Shown one piece after another: positions 1 through 8,242 of a stretch of DNA of 29,817 nt. The stretch comes from M55B129 sp964506505 (lineage in GTDB: Bacteria > Bacillota > Dethiobacteria > DTU022). A model generated the notes under the pieces. That model saw only the letters and a list, made by a program, of their open reading frames with translations. It did no database searches and was not told the DNA's origin. Numbering within the stretch: position 1 is the stretch's first letter; every line of letters starts with the position of its first letter. Location of the stretch: the NCBI GenBank assembly GCA_964506505.1, contig CAZDKY010000049.1, positions 1 to 29,817 on the forward strand, in the 5' to 3' direction. Both the position numbers and the translations under genes were made by a program.

Positions 1-14
1 TCATCGTAGTTCAT
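1..14 (-). CDS. first codons of an unidentified gene running off the left edge
   Basis: Reading leftwards, an ATG at 14-12 follows a purine-rich GAGAGGGCG ribosome binding site about 8 bases upstream, and the frame (M-N-Y-D) runs out of the window. It would be the next gene of the mrp operon, 35 bases after the mbhE-like stop. In Mbh/Mrp operons the gene after MbhE is often another MrpB-type subunit, but four residues cannot show this. Confidence 0.4.
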
Positions 15-49
15 TTATTTTTCGCCCTCTCAGACAGCTTATCTTTGTA

Positions 50-370
50 TTAATGATTCTCCTCTTCTTTTTCTTTGCTGCTCCTGGTTCTCCAAACAAT
101 CATGATGGAAACAACAGTGGTAAAGAGGACCGTAGATTCCATAAGGGTGTCATAGCCACGGTAATCGATCAGAATATTACCTACAAGGTTTAGCCCGCCG
201 CTTTCTTCTACCCCTTTGGTGACGTATCGTTTATAGACATAATTGTTGGTCGGATTGTCGAGCTTTCCGTAGGGGGGCATTTCAGTGACGGCCAGAACAA
301 GCATGAATGAAATTAAGGCAACAAGAATGATTGACATACCGTAGAAAAGAATTGTTCTGAGGTTAGTCAT
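50..370 (-). CDS. mbhE: MbhE-like subunit (split C-terminal end of MrpA)
   Basis: A 106-residue membrane protein with a transmembrane helix near residues 8-29 and another near 80-95, joined by an extracytoplasmic segment containing TNNYVYKRYVTKGVEE and NILIDYRGYDTLMESTV. These motifs are typical of the MbhE domain, which is the last part of MrpA in canonical Na+/H+ antiporters and a separate gene in membrane-bound hydrogenase (Mbh) and some Mrp operons. The ATG overlaps the stop of the preceding DUF4040 gene by four bases (ATGA), which suggests translational coupling; GGGAGG lies 8 bases upstream. The C-terminus is short and highly charged. The family assignment is strong. Its ion specificity cannot be read from sequence. 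Confidence 0.82.
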   Translation of the reverse strand: MTNLRTILFYGMSIILVALISFMLVLAVTEMPPYGKLDNPTNNYVYKRYVTKGVEESGGLNLVGNILIDYRGYDTLMESTVLFTTVVSIMIVWRTRSSKEKEEENH

Positions 371-609
371 TGCGGACGCCTCCCTACCTTGGTGACCACT
401 GTCACCAGTAATACAGTCATCCCAATACCGACTGCTGCTTCCGTTATGGCCAGGTCGGGCGAGTTAAGCTGCTGCCAGACCAGGGACATGATCATGCTGT
501 ATGCTCCAAAAATAATGACAATATAGAGCAGGTCGTTAAAAACGAAAATTGAAAAGGCTGTTACAATCAAAACAATTAAAAGTAAAATCATTAGTATATC
601 TATATTCAT
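367..609 (-). CDS. mbhD: MbhD-like DUF4040 subunit (split part of MrpA)
   Basis: An 80-residue, almost entirely hydrophobic protein with three helices (about 4-25, 27-47 and 58-75). The stretch LNSPDLAITEAAVGIGMTV is the hallmark of the DUF4040/MbhD family, related to NuoJ of complex I, and corresponds to the region of MrpA that follows its NuoL-like domain. The Glu of the ITEAAVG motif lies in a helix and is expected to take part in the ion path. The start ATG overlaps the mrpG stop by four bases and AAGGGGGA lies upstream. As a free-standing protein, it shows that MrpA is split in this operon. Confidence 0.85.
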   Translation of the reverse strand: MNIDILMILLLIVLIVTAFSIFVFNDLLYIVIIFGAYSMIMSLVWQQLNSPDLAITEAAVGIGMTVLLVTVVTKVGRRPQ

Positions 610-998
610 TCACTTTTTCCCCCTTCCTTTTCGGTAAGGGTTTCCAATTGTTGACTTCTACGGCGGCGTTGCGAAGCGACGTAATCATTGATTACGAAAC
701 TCCCTTCAGCCATGGGTGTTCCCCTGTTATAAGCAGTTTTAGCGATCAGGTGGGTGATTACCGGGTTGATAGTGGCGACCATTGCCCCGATCATTAAAAG
801 CTTGGTAGCGTTTGTAATGTCGCCGATGAGGATCATTATCCCGATAAGCATCATCCCGGTGCCCAGGGTATCGCATTTCCCCATTGCATGCATCCGGGTG
901 TACAGATCAGGCAGTCGAATCAGGCCCAGGACTCCAACAAAAAGGAAGAACAGGCCGCCAAAAATAAAGAACAAAGCTATATATTGCATTATAGTCAA
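606..998 (-). CDS. mrpG: Mrp antiporter subunit G
   Basis: A protein of about 130 residues with three predicted helices in its first 90 residues and the MrpG/PhaG/MnhG signature GVLGLIRLPDLYTRMHAMGKCDTLG. The tail of about 40 residues is hydrophilic and Arg/Glu-rich. It is a structural subunit of the multi-component cation/proton antiporter. The start is uncertain: an upstream in-frame GTG at 1007 lies inside the GGGGTG ribosome binding site, so the TTG at 998, 6 bases after it, is preferred; an ATG at 989 is possible. It is followed without a gap by the DUF4040 gene (four-base overlap). Confidence 0.87.
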   Translation of the reverse strand: MTIMQYIALFFIFGGLFFLFVGVLGLIRLPDLYTRMHAMGKCDTLGTGMMLIGIMILIGDITNATKLLMIGAMVATINPVITHLIAKTAYNRGTPMAEGSFVINDYVASQRRRRSQQLETLTEKEGGKSE

Positions 999-1035
999 GA
1001 CAAACACCCCGTTCAGAAGCTTTATAGCTCCCCTT

Positions 1036-1302
1036 TTAAATGATATGTCCTTCGCGCAGCAGTTTTAAAATGCATAGAGTACCGATAAAGACGCCCAGGA
1101 CAAAGACAAAAGCAACGTCTATGTAGTAGTAACTGTTATCGAGATAAGAAAAAATCAGAATTATGATGACGACGTTTGTCGTAATAATGTTCATTGCAAC
1201 AACACGGTCCAGCACTGTTGGTCCCTTATAAGCCCGGGCAATGGCCAGCAGTGAGATAAGGATCAGTCCGACAACCACCCAGTTAAGTAGAGTGCTAAGC
1301 AT
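1036..1302 (-). CDS. mrpF: Mrp antiporter subunit F
   Basis: An 88-residue protein with three transmembrane helices. It carries the MrpF/MnhF signature ARAYKGPTVLDRVVAMNIITT after helix 1 and ends in a short tail containing LCILKLLREG. ATG at 1302 is chosen because GAGGGGG lies 9 bases upstream; a TTG at 1320 lies before that site. The start overlaps the mrpE stop by eight bases, so the two are probably translationally coupled. It is a small structural subunit of the antiporter. Confidence 0.88.
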   Translation of the reverse strand: MLSTLLNWVVVGLILISLLAIARAYKGPTVLDRVVAMNIITTNVVIIILIFSYLDNSYYYIDVAFVFVLGVFIGTLCILKLLREGHII

Positions 1303-1810
1303 TTTTGTATACCCCCTCAAGTTTCATCAGCCTGCTGTAAAGGGGCCAATCTTCAAGGCCGTGAGCGACATCCTCGGTCAGGGCATGGACGATCAGCAAG
1401 TTATCTTCCAGTTCCACAGTGATTGTACCCGGTGTGAGGGTAATGGAATTAACATAGAGAACCCGGACCAGGCTTCTTTCAAGGTCGCAGCGCATGATTA
1501 CAATGCCGGGGGAGATGGGAAGGCGGGGGTTAAGGACAATCATGGCCACGTTGATATTGGCAATGACGATTTCCACGCCCAGTATAACAAAATATTTAAT
1601 GATCATGAAAAGCTGAGCCAGTTTGAATTCTGTTTTATTACCCTCGGTAATAGTCAGGTTGCCCCATAAAAAGGTTAGTAGACCGCAGAAGATTGCTCCG
1701 ACCAGAATGTGCTGCCAGTCGGCGCTTGCTGAAATTAGAAACCAGAAAATCATTAACAGGATAAATATGAACAGGGAACCTGCCAGATCAACTTTTGTTC
1801 GATTGAGCAC
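1295..1810 (-). CDS. mrpE: Mrp antiporter subunit E
   Basis: A 171-residue MrpE/MnhE-family protein with two to three N-terminal helices and a cytoplasmic domain. The diagnostic stretch runs IANINVAMIVLNPRLPISPGIV, followed by the TLTPGTITVELEDN segment found in essentially all MrpE proteins. A GTG at 1819 overlaps AGGAGGTG itself, so the GTG at 1810, 6 bases after that site, is the likelier start. The gene lies 34 bases after mrpD and overlaps mrpF. In Mrp complexes MrpE is needed for assembly or full activity rather than forming a pump channel. Confidence 0.88.
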   Translation of the reverse strand: MLNRTKVDLAGSLFIFILLMIFWFLISASADWQHILVGAIFCGLLTFLWGNLTITEGNKTEFKLAQLFMIIKYFVILGVEIVIANINVAMIVLNPRLPISPGIVIMRCDLERSLVRVLYVNSITLTPGTITVELEDNLLIVHALTEDVAHGLEDWPLYSRLMKLEGVYKNA

Positions 1811-1844
1811 AGCAAACACCTCCTATACCATAACACGCTGGACT

Positions 1845-3341
1845 TTACAGCAGTTTCACTACGGTCTGATTGATAAAATCGAGTACCCCACCTGGGAATA
1901 TCCCTAAATAGAGAATACAGACAGCCAGGATGGCAATTGGAACCAGCATGCTCAGGGGTAATTTATCTTTCTGAAAAGTCTTTTCTTCATGTTCGTGGCC
2001 CTCTTCCAGGCTGAAATAAGCCTGTCCGATTATGGGGAAATAATAAGTAGCATTTAGCAGGCCGCTCAGGATGATAACCAAAATCAGCAGGGGTAAATCT
2101 GCTTCCAGACTGCCCAACGCCAGACCGTACTTGCTGATGAAACCGCCGAAAAGTGGAATGCCGACCATGGAAAATGATGCCACAGTGAAAGCGCCCATGG
2201 TTATGGGCATCTTGTAACCCAGTCCGGCAAACTGGTTGACTTTTTTACGTCCGGTCTGGTAATAGACAGCCCCGGCGGTGAGAAATAGACATGTTTTCAT
2301 GCAAGCATGAACTAATATGTGCAGCATGCCAGCCGTCAGGCCCCATGGCGTGCCCAGCCCGATACCAAGAAATACATAACCGATCTGGGCTACCGTGGAG
2401 TAGGCCAGCCGGCGTTTAAGTTCGATTTGCACGAAGGCGAAGAGCGAGCCGGCCAGCATGGCAACTACAGACAGCACCAGGATCAGGCTCCTGATGTAAG
2501 TTTCATGAAATATCTCCAGGCCGAAAGCAATTAACAGTATCTTTAAAAAAGCGATGATATATACTTTTACTACCAGGCTTGATAATACTGCGCTGGAGGG
2601 GGAGGCGGTCGACGAATGAGCATCGGGTAGCCACAGGTGAAGGGGAAAGAGGGCTGATTTGACTCCAAATCCGACCACTAAAAAACTAAGCGAAGTCCAG
2701 ATTAAGAAGGGATATGAATCCTTGACTTCGCTCAGCTCCATTGCGATGTAGCTAAGGTTCAGGTTGCCGGTCATCATATAAATGAAACCGATCCCAAAAA
2801 GGACGAAACCGGAACCGATCGTTGCCAGGAGCAGATATTTTAAAGCTGCTTCGGTGGCCAGGCGGGTGCCTTTGCTTGCCACCAGGGCTACGGCGCCGAT
2901 CCCCGTAACCTCAATAAACACATACATATTGAAAATATCGTTGGTGATTACCAGGCCCATCATCCCGGCCATGCAGAGTAGAAAAGCCGTATAGTACCAG
3001 CCAACCACATTATTTTCCAGTTCGTGCCTGATTGCATGGAAGCTGTAGATAAGAATTAGAAAACATATTCCTGAGATTAGCATAAGCATCATACTTGACA
3101 GGGTATCCACTACAATTTCAATGCCCCAGGGAGGAGGCCATCCCGATACCGGGAAATGGATTACATTACCGTGACTGACATGGTATCCGACAAATAATGC
3201 TGTGGCAAAAACGGCTCCGGTAATGAAAGTTGCCAGTGGGGCGCAGAATTCTTTTTTCCACCTGGCCAAAACGGGCATGCAGAAGGAAGCGATCAGCGTG
3301 CTGATGACGCATAGAAAAGGTAGTTTAGAAACCAACTCCAT
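1845..3341 (-). CDS. mrpD: Mrp antiporter subunit D (NuoN/NuoM-type ion-translocating subunit)
   Basis: A 498-residue polytopic protein of the proton-conducting antiporter family, with about 14 helices. The ion-path residues are present: Glu144 in the FIE motif (helix 5), Lys228 in FGVKSALFPLHLWLPDAH (helix 7), Lys259 in VVKVY (helix 8), the helix-10/11 HILVHACMK motif, and a helix-12 Lys in GFISKYG. ATG at 3341 is chosen because GAGGTGA lies 8 bases upstream; the in-frame GTG at 3353 is part of that site. It is one of six such modules in this window but the only one inside the mrp operon. MrpD and MrpA modules normally work together in one Mrp complex. Confidence 0.9.
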   Translation of the reverse strand: MELVSKLPFLCVISTLIASFCMPVLARWKKEFCAPLATFITGAVFATALFVGYHVSHGNVIHFPVSGWPPPWGIEIVVDTLSSMMLMLISGICFLILIYSFHAIRHELENNVVGWYYTAFLLCMAGMMGLVITNDIFNMYVFIEVTGIGAVALVASKGTRLATEAALKYLLLATIGSGFVLFGIGFIYMMTGNLNLSYIAMELSEVKDSYPFLIWTSLSFLVVGFGVKSALFPLHLWLPDAHSSTASPSSAVLSSLVVKVYIIAFLKILLIAFGLEIFHETYIRSLILVLSVVAMLAGSLFAFVQIELKRRLAYSTVAQIGYVFLGIGLGTPWGLTAGMLHILVHACMKTCLFLTAGAVYYQTGRKKVNQFAGLGYKMPITMGAFTVASFSMVGIPLFGGFISKYGLALGSLEADLPLLILVIILSGLLNATYYFPIIGQAYFSLEEGHEHEEKTFQKDKLPLSMLVPIAILAVCILYLGIFPGGVLDFINQTVVKLL

Positions 3342-3355
3342 CTGGGGATTCACCT

Positions 3356-3715
3356 CTATTTTAGTTTCATGAAGTTTGGAGCACAGATCGTTCCATAAAA
3401 GATGTACAGCTTAACGATTAACGCCAGGGCAAAGGCAGTTACACTGAAGCTTACCACAATTCCTGTCAGCATGAGGCAGGAAGGAAGCGGATTGATGTAA
3501 AGCGCATCAGGCATCTGCGGATCAAAAATCGGTGGTACACCGTCCTGAATATTGCCGACAATAATAAAAAATAGAAATATTGCTGTTTCCATAATATTGA
3601 TGCCGATCACTTTTTTGATCAGATTGGTCTGGGTTAAAACAATCAGGGTGCCCATGGCAAAAAGGACTATCGTAACCAGATATGGAAAGTTGGCTAATAA
3701 AATATTCACATCCAT
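3356..3715 (-). CDS. mrpC: Mrp antiporter subunit C (NuoK-like)
   Basis: A 119-residue protein with three helices (about 10-26, 35-55 and 78-105), the organisation of MrpC/MnhC and NuoK. It contains the family stretches NLIKKVIGINIMETAIFLFF and PLPSCLMLTGIVVSFSVTAFALAL. The helix-2 Glu (in MET) and the conserved region after helix 2 are retained. The ribosome binding site GAGG is formed by the last codons and stop of mrpB; the start is ATG, two bases past that stop. The gene is 14 bases upstream of mrpD. Confidence 0.88.
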   Translation of the reverse strand: MDVNILLANFPYLVTIVLFAMGTLIVLTQTNLIKKVIGINIMETAIFLFFIIVGNIQDGVPPIFDPQMPDALYINPLPSCLMLTGIVVSFSVTAFALALIVKLYIFYGTICAPNFMKLK

Positions 3716-3717
3716 AA

Positions 3718-4113
3718 CTATGCCTCCTCGCTGATCATATAGTAGATAGCCAGAATCGTGCTGGTGACGAGGATACTGATGCCGAAATTGGCCACCGACA
3801 TGATTCCCACACTGAATAAAGTCCCGGGGATGCCCACGGGGCCATGTTCATGAGGGATTAAAAATTTTATAACCTCAAGAATTCCACCGATGCCGACAAA
3901 AATAATGGCCAGGTCGATGATCATCTGGCGGAAATTAGGCTTCCAGAGCTGGCCAAAGATTAAAATATATAGAAGGAGGCCAAGGCCGACAATCATGCCG
4001 CCGGAAAATCCTCCTCCCGGTGATAGATGGCCGTGCATAATTACATAAAACCCGTACAGCAGAACGAAAAGAAGCATGTAACGGAATACAACCCTTGTTA
4101 CATAATCGTGCAT
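3718..4113 (-). CDS. mrpB: Mrp antiporter subunit B
   Basis: A 131-residue protein with four helices and the MrpB/MnhB signature FYVIMHGHLSPGGGFSGGMIVG near residues 20-40. A second conserved region (GPVGIPGTLFSVGIMSVANFGIS) lies near the C-terminus. A TTG at 4143 would add ten hydrophilic residues (DQTGGDEEK), but that codon falls at about the predicted transcription start and has no ribosome site. ATG at 4113 has GGGGGG about 11 bases upstream and is preferred. It is the first gene of the leftward operon. Confidence 0.86.
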   Translation of the reverse strand: MHDYVTRVVFRYMLLFVLLYGFYVIMHGHLSPGGGFSGGMIVGLGLLLYILIFGQLWKPNFRQMIIDLAIIFVGIGGILEVIKFLIPHEHGPVGIPGTLFSVGIMSVANFGISILVTSTILAIYYMISEEA

Positions 4114-4148
4114 CTTTTCTTCATCCCCCCCGGTTTGATCCAACCGTC

Positions 4149-4177
4149 AGTATAACATTCACCGGGACGTCTGTCGC
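4149..4177 (-). promoter_or_regulatory. predicted sigma-A promoter of the mrp operon
   Basis: On the minus strand, -35 GCGACA (4177-4172) and -10 TATACT (4154-4149) are separated by 17 bases. Transcription would start near 4142, giving a leader of about 29 bases before the mrpB ATG. The -10 box matches 5 of 6 consensus positions and the -35 box 4 of 6. Predicted by eye only. Confidence 0.5.
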
Positions 4178-4182
4178 CCGGT
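4161..4182. promoter_or_regulatory. inverted repeat overlapping the mrp promoter (operator candidate)
   Basis: ACCGGG at 4161-4166 is the exact reverse complement of CCCGGT at 4177-4182, and an inner CG/CG pair extends the arms after a one-base offset. The repeat covers the -35 box and most of the spacer of the predicted mrp promoter, where a repressor would block RNA polymerase. It lies upstream of the predicted transcript start, so an operator is more likely than an RNA hairpin. Confidence 0.45.
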
Positions 4183-4555
4183 AAAACGATTAGAAAATTC
4201 AGCAAGTTAAAATCTTCACAATTGGTTTCAAAAAAATATACCTGCTTTTTGAGACCCAATAAATTTTACTTTATTTGCAGGATTACAAACAAACCCCTAA
4301 AAACAAAAAAAGACCATGGACTTTCCTTTCTATTTTTTATCATTTTCGTAGTTCTGTCAAGATATTTTTGTTTTTTACTCGCTTTGGGAAAGTGCAACAT
4401 TAACTGCCTTGAAATATATGGTAATTGTTTAATGTTATGATATCGCTTTTTCATCGCTCGCTTTTTAAATTGTGAGAAATATGTTTTCAAGGCAGGATAT
4501 TGGACTGTAAAAGAGAATAAAAACTTTTAATTGTCCTATATAAAGGGGTCCATTA
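4183..4555. other. AT-rich divergent intergenic spacer
   Basis: About 370 bases between the two divergent membrane-protein operons. It is much richer in A/T than the flanking genes, with long A and T runs. Two short open frames cross it on opposite strands but have no ribosome binding site and no protein character. A good promoter for the rightward operon was not found; TATGAT at 4436-4441 and TTGAAA at 4409-4414 are present but 21 bases apart. AAAGGGG just before the ATG at 4556 is the ribosome binding site of the next gene. Confidence 0.6.
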
Positions 4556-6709
4556 ATGGCAGAACTCTTCGTAATAGAAATCAGCGATCATTTTATCATA
4601 AGCATTTTGCCCCCTGTTATCGTCCTTATCCCGATCGTTGGCTCCATAGTGATCGGTCTGATAGGTTTGAAATATACCGGGTTGAGAAATATTGCTGCCG
4701 TAGTTGCTGCAGGAGCGACACTCTATTTTTGTATCGAACTTTTTTTGCTGGTCCTGCGAGGATATACAGTCTATTACAGCCTGCCCCCGATGGCCGGCCT
4801 GGAAACGGGGTTTGCAGTCGATCTGACAGGAGCGGTATTCGCCCTCTTTTCTTCTGCGGTCTGGTTCCTGGCTACCCTTGCTTCTTTACCTTACATGAAA
4901 CATGAAGGCAGACAGACCCGTTATTACGTTTTCCTTATCCTTTCCCTGGGCGGTTGTGTTGGTGTTTTTCTCTGTGGTGATTTCCTGAGTCTTTTTCTTT
5001 TTTTTGAGCTCATGACTCTAGCTTCTTATGCCCTGGTCGTTCATAATCAGAGTGCCGAGGCAATGAAAGCGGGCAATACCTATTTATATCTCGGTGTAAT
5101 CGGCGGTCTGGTTCTCCTTGTTGGAATTATAATGCTTAACGGCCTGACCGGTTCGGTGGTCATAAAACCTGCTCTCCAGGATATCGTTTTGACCGGGAAA
5201 AGTGCTGCTTTAATTGCTCTGTTCATGATTGCCGGTTTCGGGGTTAAAGCAGGGATGATTCCTCTGCATATCTGGCTGCCGCAGGCTCATCCGGTTGCTC
5301 CTTCGCCGGCCAGCGGACTCCTTTCAGGCATTATGATCAAAACCGGTGCCTACGGGATTATCAGAGTGGTTAATTTGCTCTATACCCCTTCTGCGGAACT
5401 GGCTCAGAGCAAGCTCTGGCAATATACCGCAAATATGGGCCATATTGTTATTTGGATAGGTATAATGACGATGTTTCTGGCTGCCCTGATGGCCATTCTG
5501 CAGAATAATGCCAAGCGGCTTCTGGCCTATAGCAGTGTCAGTCAGATGGGTTATATTCTGATGGGCGTGGGAGCGGCCGCCTACCTCGGTTATGACGGGG
5601 CGATGGGTTTCGGCGGTTTTTCTTACCATATTATTAATCATGCCTTTTTCAAATCCGGACTCTTTATTCTTTTCGGGATCATTTATGCCCGGCTGCATGA
5701 AATCAGGCTTGATCAATTGGGTGGACTGTGGAAAAAGTTTCCTTTTACTTTTGCTGCTTTCGCTGCCTGTGCTGCCGGAATTACCGGTATTCCCGGTTTC
5801 AACGGTTACGTCAGTAAAACTTTGCTTCACCATGCCATCGTCGAAGCTTTTGAGCACCACCATCTCTGGGATCTGTGGCTGGCCGAGAAGCTGTTTATGC
5901 TGACCAGCGCCCTTACGGTGTGTTACATCACCAAGATCTTCCTTTCGCTTTTCTTTGGGGAAAAACCGGAGGAACTGCGGTCCAAACTGGGATCCGGAGA
6001 GGTGAGGGAAACCTGGCTCGAGAGAATAGTAGCCCTGGTCTATCTGGTGGCTGTGGTATTCCTTGGCCTCCAGTCACCGCTGGTTTTAAAAAGGGTTATC
6101 GAACCAATGGCCGAAGTTTTTACTTATTCCGAACATCACCTGCATCACCTGGCCGAGGTAGGAGTCTGGACATTGCATGATCTGTACGGGATCGCTGTAG
6201 CCCTGGTTTTGGGGATCGGTCTGTATATTCTTTTCAGGAGGAAAGAGCTATTTGACTTGAAACCGCCGTCCTACCTTAGCGTAGAATATTCCCTGTACCG
6301 GCCTTTGACTGCCGTTCTGGGAACGGCCTTTACAAGAACAGGTAAAGTTTTGGATGACAATCTTAACTTTGGTTTTCACGGGGCTCCGGTTCTCCTGACA
6401 ATGTTTTCCGACAGTGCTGACTATGTTGACAATAAATTTATGCCAAAGGTTGGCAACCAAATTACTGCGGCCGGAGCCGGTGGTTTCAACCGTCTTCACG
6501 GTATATGGATGAACGGGTTAAAATATTTTTTTACCAGGTTAATCCGGTTTCTGAAGAAGGTTTTTATGATGATGTTCAAATTTGATTACAGCGCAAAAGG
6601 TGATCGCCTGTTTCAAACCGTAAATATATCCAATATTGACTTAGATCTCTGGATCATGCTTTTTGTTATCGGTGCCATACTGGCCACGAGCCTGCTCTTC
6701 TTACTGTAG
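4556..6709 (+). CDS. antiporter-family membrane subunit 1 (long, with C-terminal extension)
   Basis: A 717-residue member of the proton-conducting antiporter family (NuoL/M/N, MrpA/D). The core of about 490 residues has the full ion path: Glu151 in FFELM (helix 5), Lys231 in FGVKAGMIPLHIWLPQAHP (helix 7), Lys262 in IMIKTGAYG (helix 8), His358/His362/Lys366 in the HIINHAFFK motif, and Lys421 in GFNGYVSK (helix 12). The extension of about 220 residues contains more helices and ends in a final transmembrane helix, as in NuoL. The LPQAHPVAPSP signature, however, is closer to the NuoM/NuoN/MrpD type. It is a close paralogue of the fifth gene of this cluster (11466-13646), sharing a long identical run around HHAIVEAFEHH. 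First gene of the rightward operon. It should act in the cytoplasmic membrane. Whether H+ or Na+ is moved cannot be told. Confidence 0.85.
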   Translation: MAELFVIEISDHFIISILPPVIVLIPIVGSIVIGLIGLKYTGLRNIAAVVAAGATLYFCIELFLLVLRGYTVYYSLPPMAGLETGFAVDLTGAVFALFSSAVWFLATLASLPYMKHEGRQTRYYVFLILSLGGCVGVFLCGDFLSLFLFFELMTLASYALVVHNQSAEAMKAGNTYLYLGVIGGLVLLVGIIMLNGLTGSVVIKPALQDIVLTGKSAALIALFMIAGFGVKAGMIPLHIWLPQAHPVAPSPASGLLSGIMIKTGAYGIIRVVNLLYTPSAELAQSKLWQYTANMGHIVIWIGIMTMFLAALMAILQNNAKRLLAYSSVSQMGYILMGVGAAAYLGYDGAMGFGGFSYHIINHAFFKSGLFILFGIIYARLHEIRLDQLGGLWKKFPFTFAAFAACAAGITGIPGFNGYVSKTLLHHAIVEAFEHHHLWDLWLAEKLFMLTSALTVCYITKIFLSLFFGEKPEELRSKLGSGEVRETWLERIVALVYLVAVVFLGLQSPLVLKRVIEPMAEVFTYSEHHLHHLAEVGVWTLHDLYGIAVALVLGIGLYILFRRKELFDLKPPSYLSVEYSLYRPLTAVLGTAFTRTGKVLDDNLNFGFHGAPVLLTMFSDSADYVDNKFMPKVGNQITAAGAGGFNRLHGIWMNGLKYFFTRLIRFLKKVFMMMFKFDYSAKGDRLFQTVNISNIDLDLWIMLFVIGAILATSLLFLL

Positions 6710-6748
6710 AGTCGGATACACCAACAACTTTAGCAGGAGGCGATATAT

Positions 6749-8221
6749 TTGAACCTGGGTTTTATACAACCCCTTATAGCCGTCATTATCCCGATCATCG
6801 GGGCGGTTATTATTCGCATTCTCGATGAAAAAAATGCTTATGCCCGCCATGCCGTAGCAGTCGCCTCTGTGAGCATAGTTTTTCTTTCCGTGGTTACCAT
6901 GTATCCCCCTGCTCTAAGGGGAGCCCTCATAGAGTTCAGGCTGGTGGAACTGCTGGACGGAATGGGAATAATCTTTCGAGTTGATCAACTGGGGATGGTT
7001 TTTGGCCTGGTATCTTCGACGCTGTGGGTTTTTGCCACTGTTTATTCCATCGGCTACATGGCTCATGAACACGAACAGCGTAATTATTTTGTCTTTTTCG
7101 TTTTGTCCTGCAGCGCGGCCATGGGTGTTGCCTTTGCCGGCAATCTATTCACCCTCTATATTTTTTATGAGTACCTGGCCATCTGTACTTACCCGCTGGT
7201 GGTCCATGCCGGTACCGCCGAATCGGTACGAGCCGGGATCAAGTACATCAGCTACAGCCTGGGCGGCGGAGCCCTGGTTTTCCTGTCCATTTTTATGATT
7301 CACGATCTGGTAGGTACACTTGACTTTATGTCCGGCGGGATTCTCGACGCAGTTAGCCCGGAAAAAGCCACCATGCTCAAAATCATATTTTACCTGCTCA
7401 TCGCCGGATTTGGCACCAAGGCGGCTATAATGCCCTTGCATTCCTGGCTTCCGGGGGCTATGGTTGCGCCCACACCGGTCAGCGCGCTGCTGCATGCTGT
7501 GGCTATCGTCAAGGCAGGAGTATTCGGTATCACAAGGGTTTTCTTTTCGCTCTACGGCCGCGAACTGCTGGGTGATTTGAATGTAACAGGTGTCGTAGCG
7601 GTGGTGATCTCTTTTACCATCATTGTCGGTTCGCTTATGGCTATCAAGCAGAATGTGCTAAAATTGAGGCTTGCCTATTCAACCATCGGCCAGCTGGGTT
7701 ATATCTCCCTCGGTGTCCTGCTGCTTTCCGAAGCCGGCATTACCGGCGGGATCATTCATATTATTAACCACGCCATATTGAAAATAACCCTGTTCTTCTG
7801 CGCCGGGATGATCATCACTGTAACGGGGCGAAAAAATATTGACCAGCTGCACGGGGTCGGCCGGCAGATGCCCCTGACCATGATGGCTTTCGCCATCGGG
7901 TCACTCGGCCTGATGGGAGTTATGCCTACCTGTGGATATATCAGCAAGTATTACCTGCTCACAGGCAGCCTTGATGCCGGTATGCCGGTGTTTGCCTATG
8001 TTATTCTGACCAGTTCCCTGCTGAATGCCATTTATTACCTGCCCATTATTATGAATGCTTTTTTCAAAAAAGGAGAATTCAAGAGACAGCAAGGACCGGA
8101 GGCTCCCCTGACCATGCTGGTGCCTACCGTTACCCTGGCTGCCCTGGCCATATTTTTCGGAATCTTTGCCAATTACACCACCATTCCCTTTATTGAGGCC
8201 GTGGTGGCGACGATTTTTTAA
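6749..8221 (+). CDS. antiporter-family membrane subunit 2 (MrpA/NuoL-type signature)
   Basis: A 490-residue antiporter-family subunit starting at TTG with AGGAGG about 9 bases upstream. Ion-path residues are Glu141 (FYEYL), Lys224 (FGTKAAIMPLHSWLP), Lys255 (AIVKAG), a helix-10/11 HIINHAILK motif and a helix-12 Lys in GYISKYY. It differs from its neighbours in the loop after helix 7: LPGAMVAPTPVSALLHAVAIVKAG resembles the MrpA/NuoL signature (LP-AM-APTPVSA-LH) rather than LPDAHPxAPSP. It is therefore the best candidate to replace the missing NuoL-like part of MrpA, although it is short and lacks the C-terminal extension. It lies 39 bases after gene 1 and 21 before gene 3. Confidence 0.85.
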   Translation: MNLGFIQPLIAVIIPIIGAVIIRILDEKNAYARHAVAVASVSIVFLSVVTMYPPALRGALIEFRLVELLDGMGIIFRVDQLGMVFGLVSSTLWVFATVYSIGYMAHEHEQRNYFVFFVLSCSAAMGVAFAGNLFTLYIFYEYLAICTYPLVVHAGTAESVRAGIKYISYSLGGGALVFLSIFMIHDLVGTLDFMSGGILDAVSPEKATMLKIIFYLLIAGFGTKAAIMPLHSWLPGAMVAPTPVSALLHAVAIVKAGVFGITRVFFSLYGRELLGDLNVTGVVAVVISFTIIVGSLMAIKQNVLKLRLAYSTIGQLGYISLGVLLLSEAGITGGIIHIINHAILKITLFFCAGMIITVTGRKNIDQLHGVGRQMPLTMMAFAIGSLGLMGVMPTCGYISKYYLLTGSLDAGMPVFAYVILTSSLLNAIYYLPIIMNAFFKKGEFKRQQGPEAPLTMLVPTVTLAALAIFFGIFANYTTIPFIEAVVATIF

Positions 8222-8242
8222 CCGCAGGAGGAGGGATCGGAT

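Noticed and set aside
4222..4490. Two opposite open frames of 72-74 codons in the divergent spacer
   Set aside because: Both are very A/T-rich, lack ribosome binding sites, overlap each other, and show no protein-like composition.
5324..5863. A 179-codon minus-strand open frame inside antiporter gene 1
   Set aside because: It is antisense to the conserved channel helices; its composition is that of the complement of a membrane protein gene.
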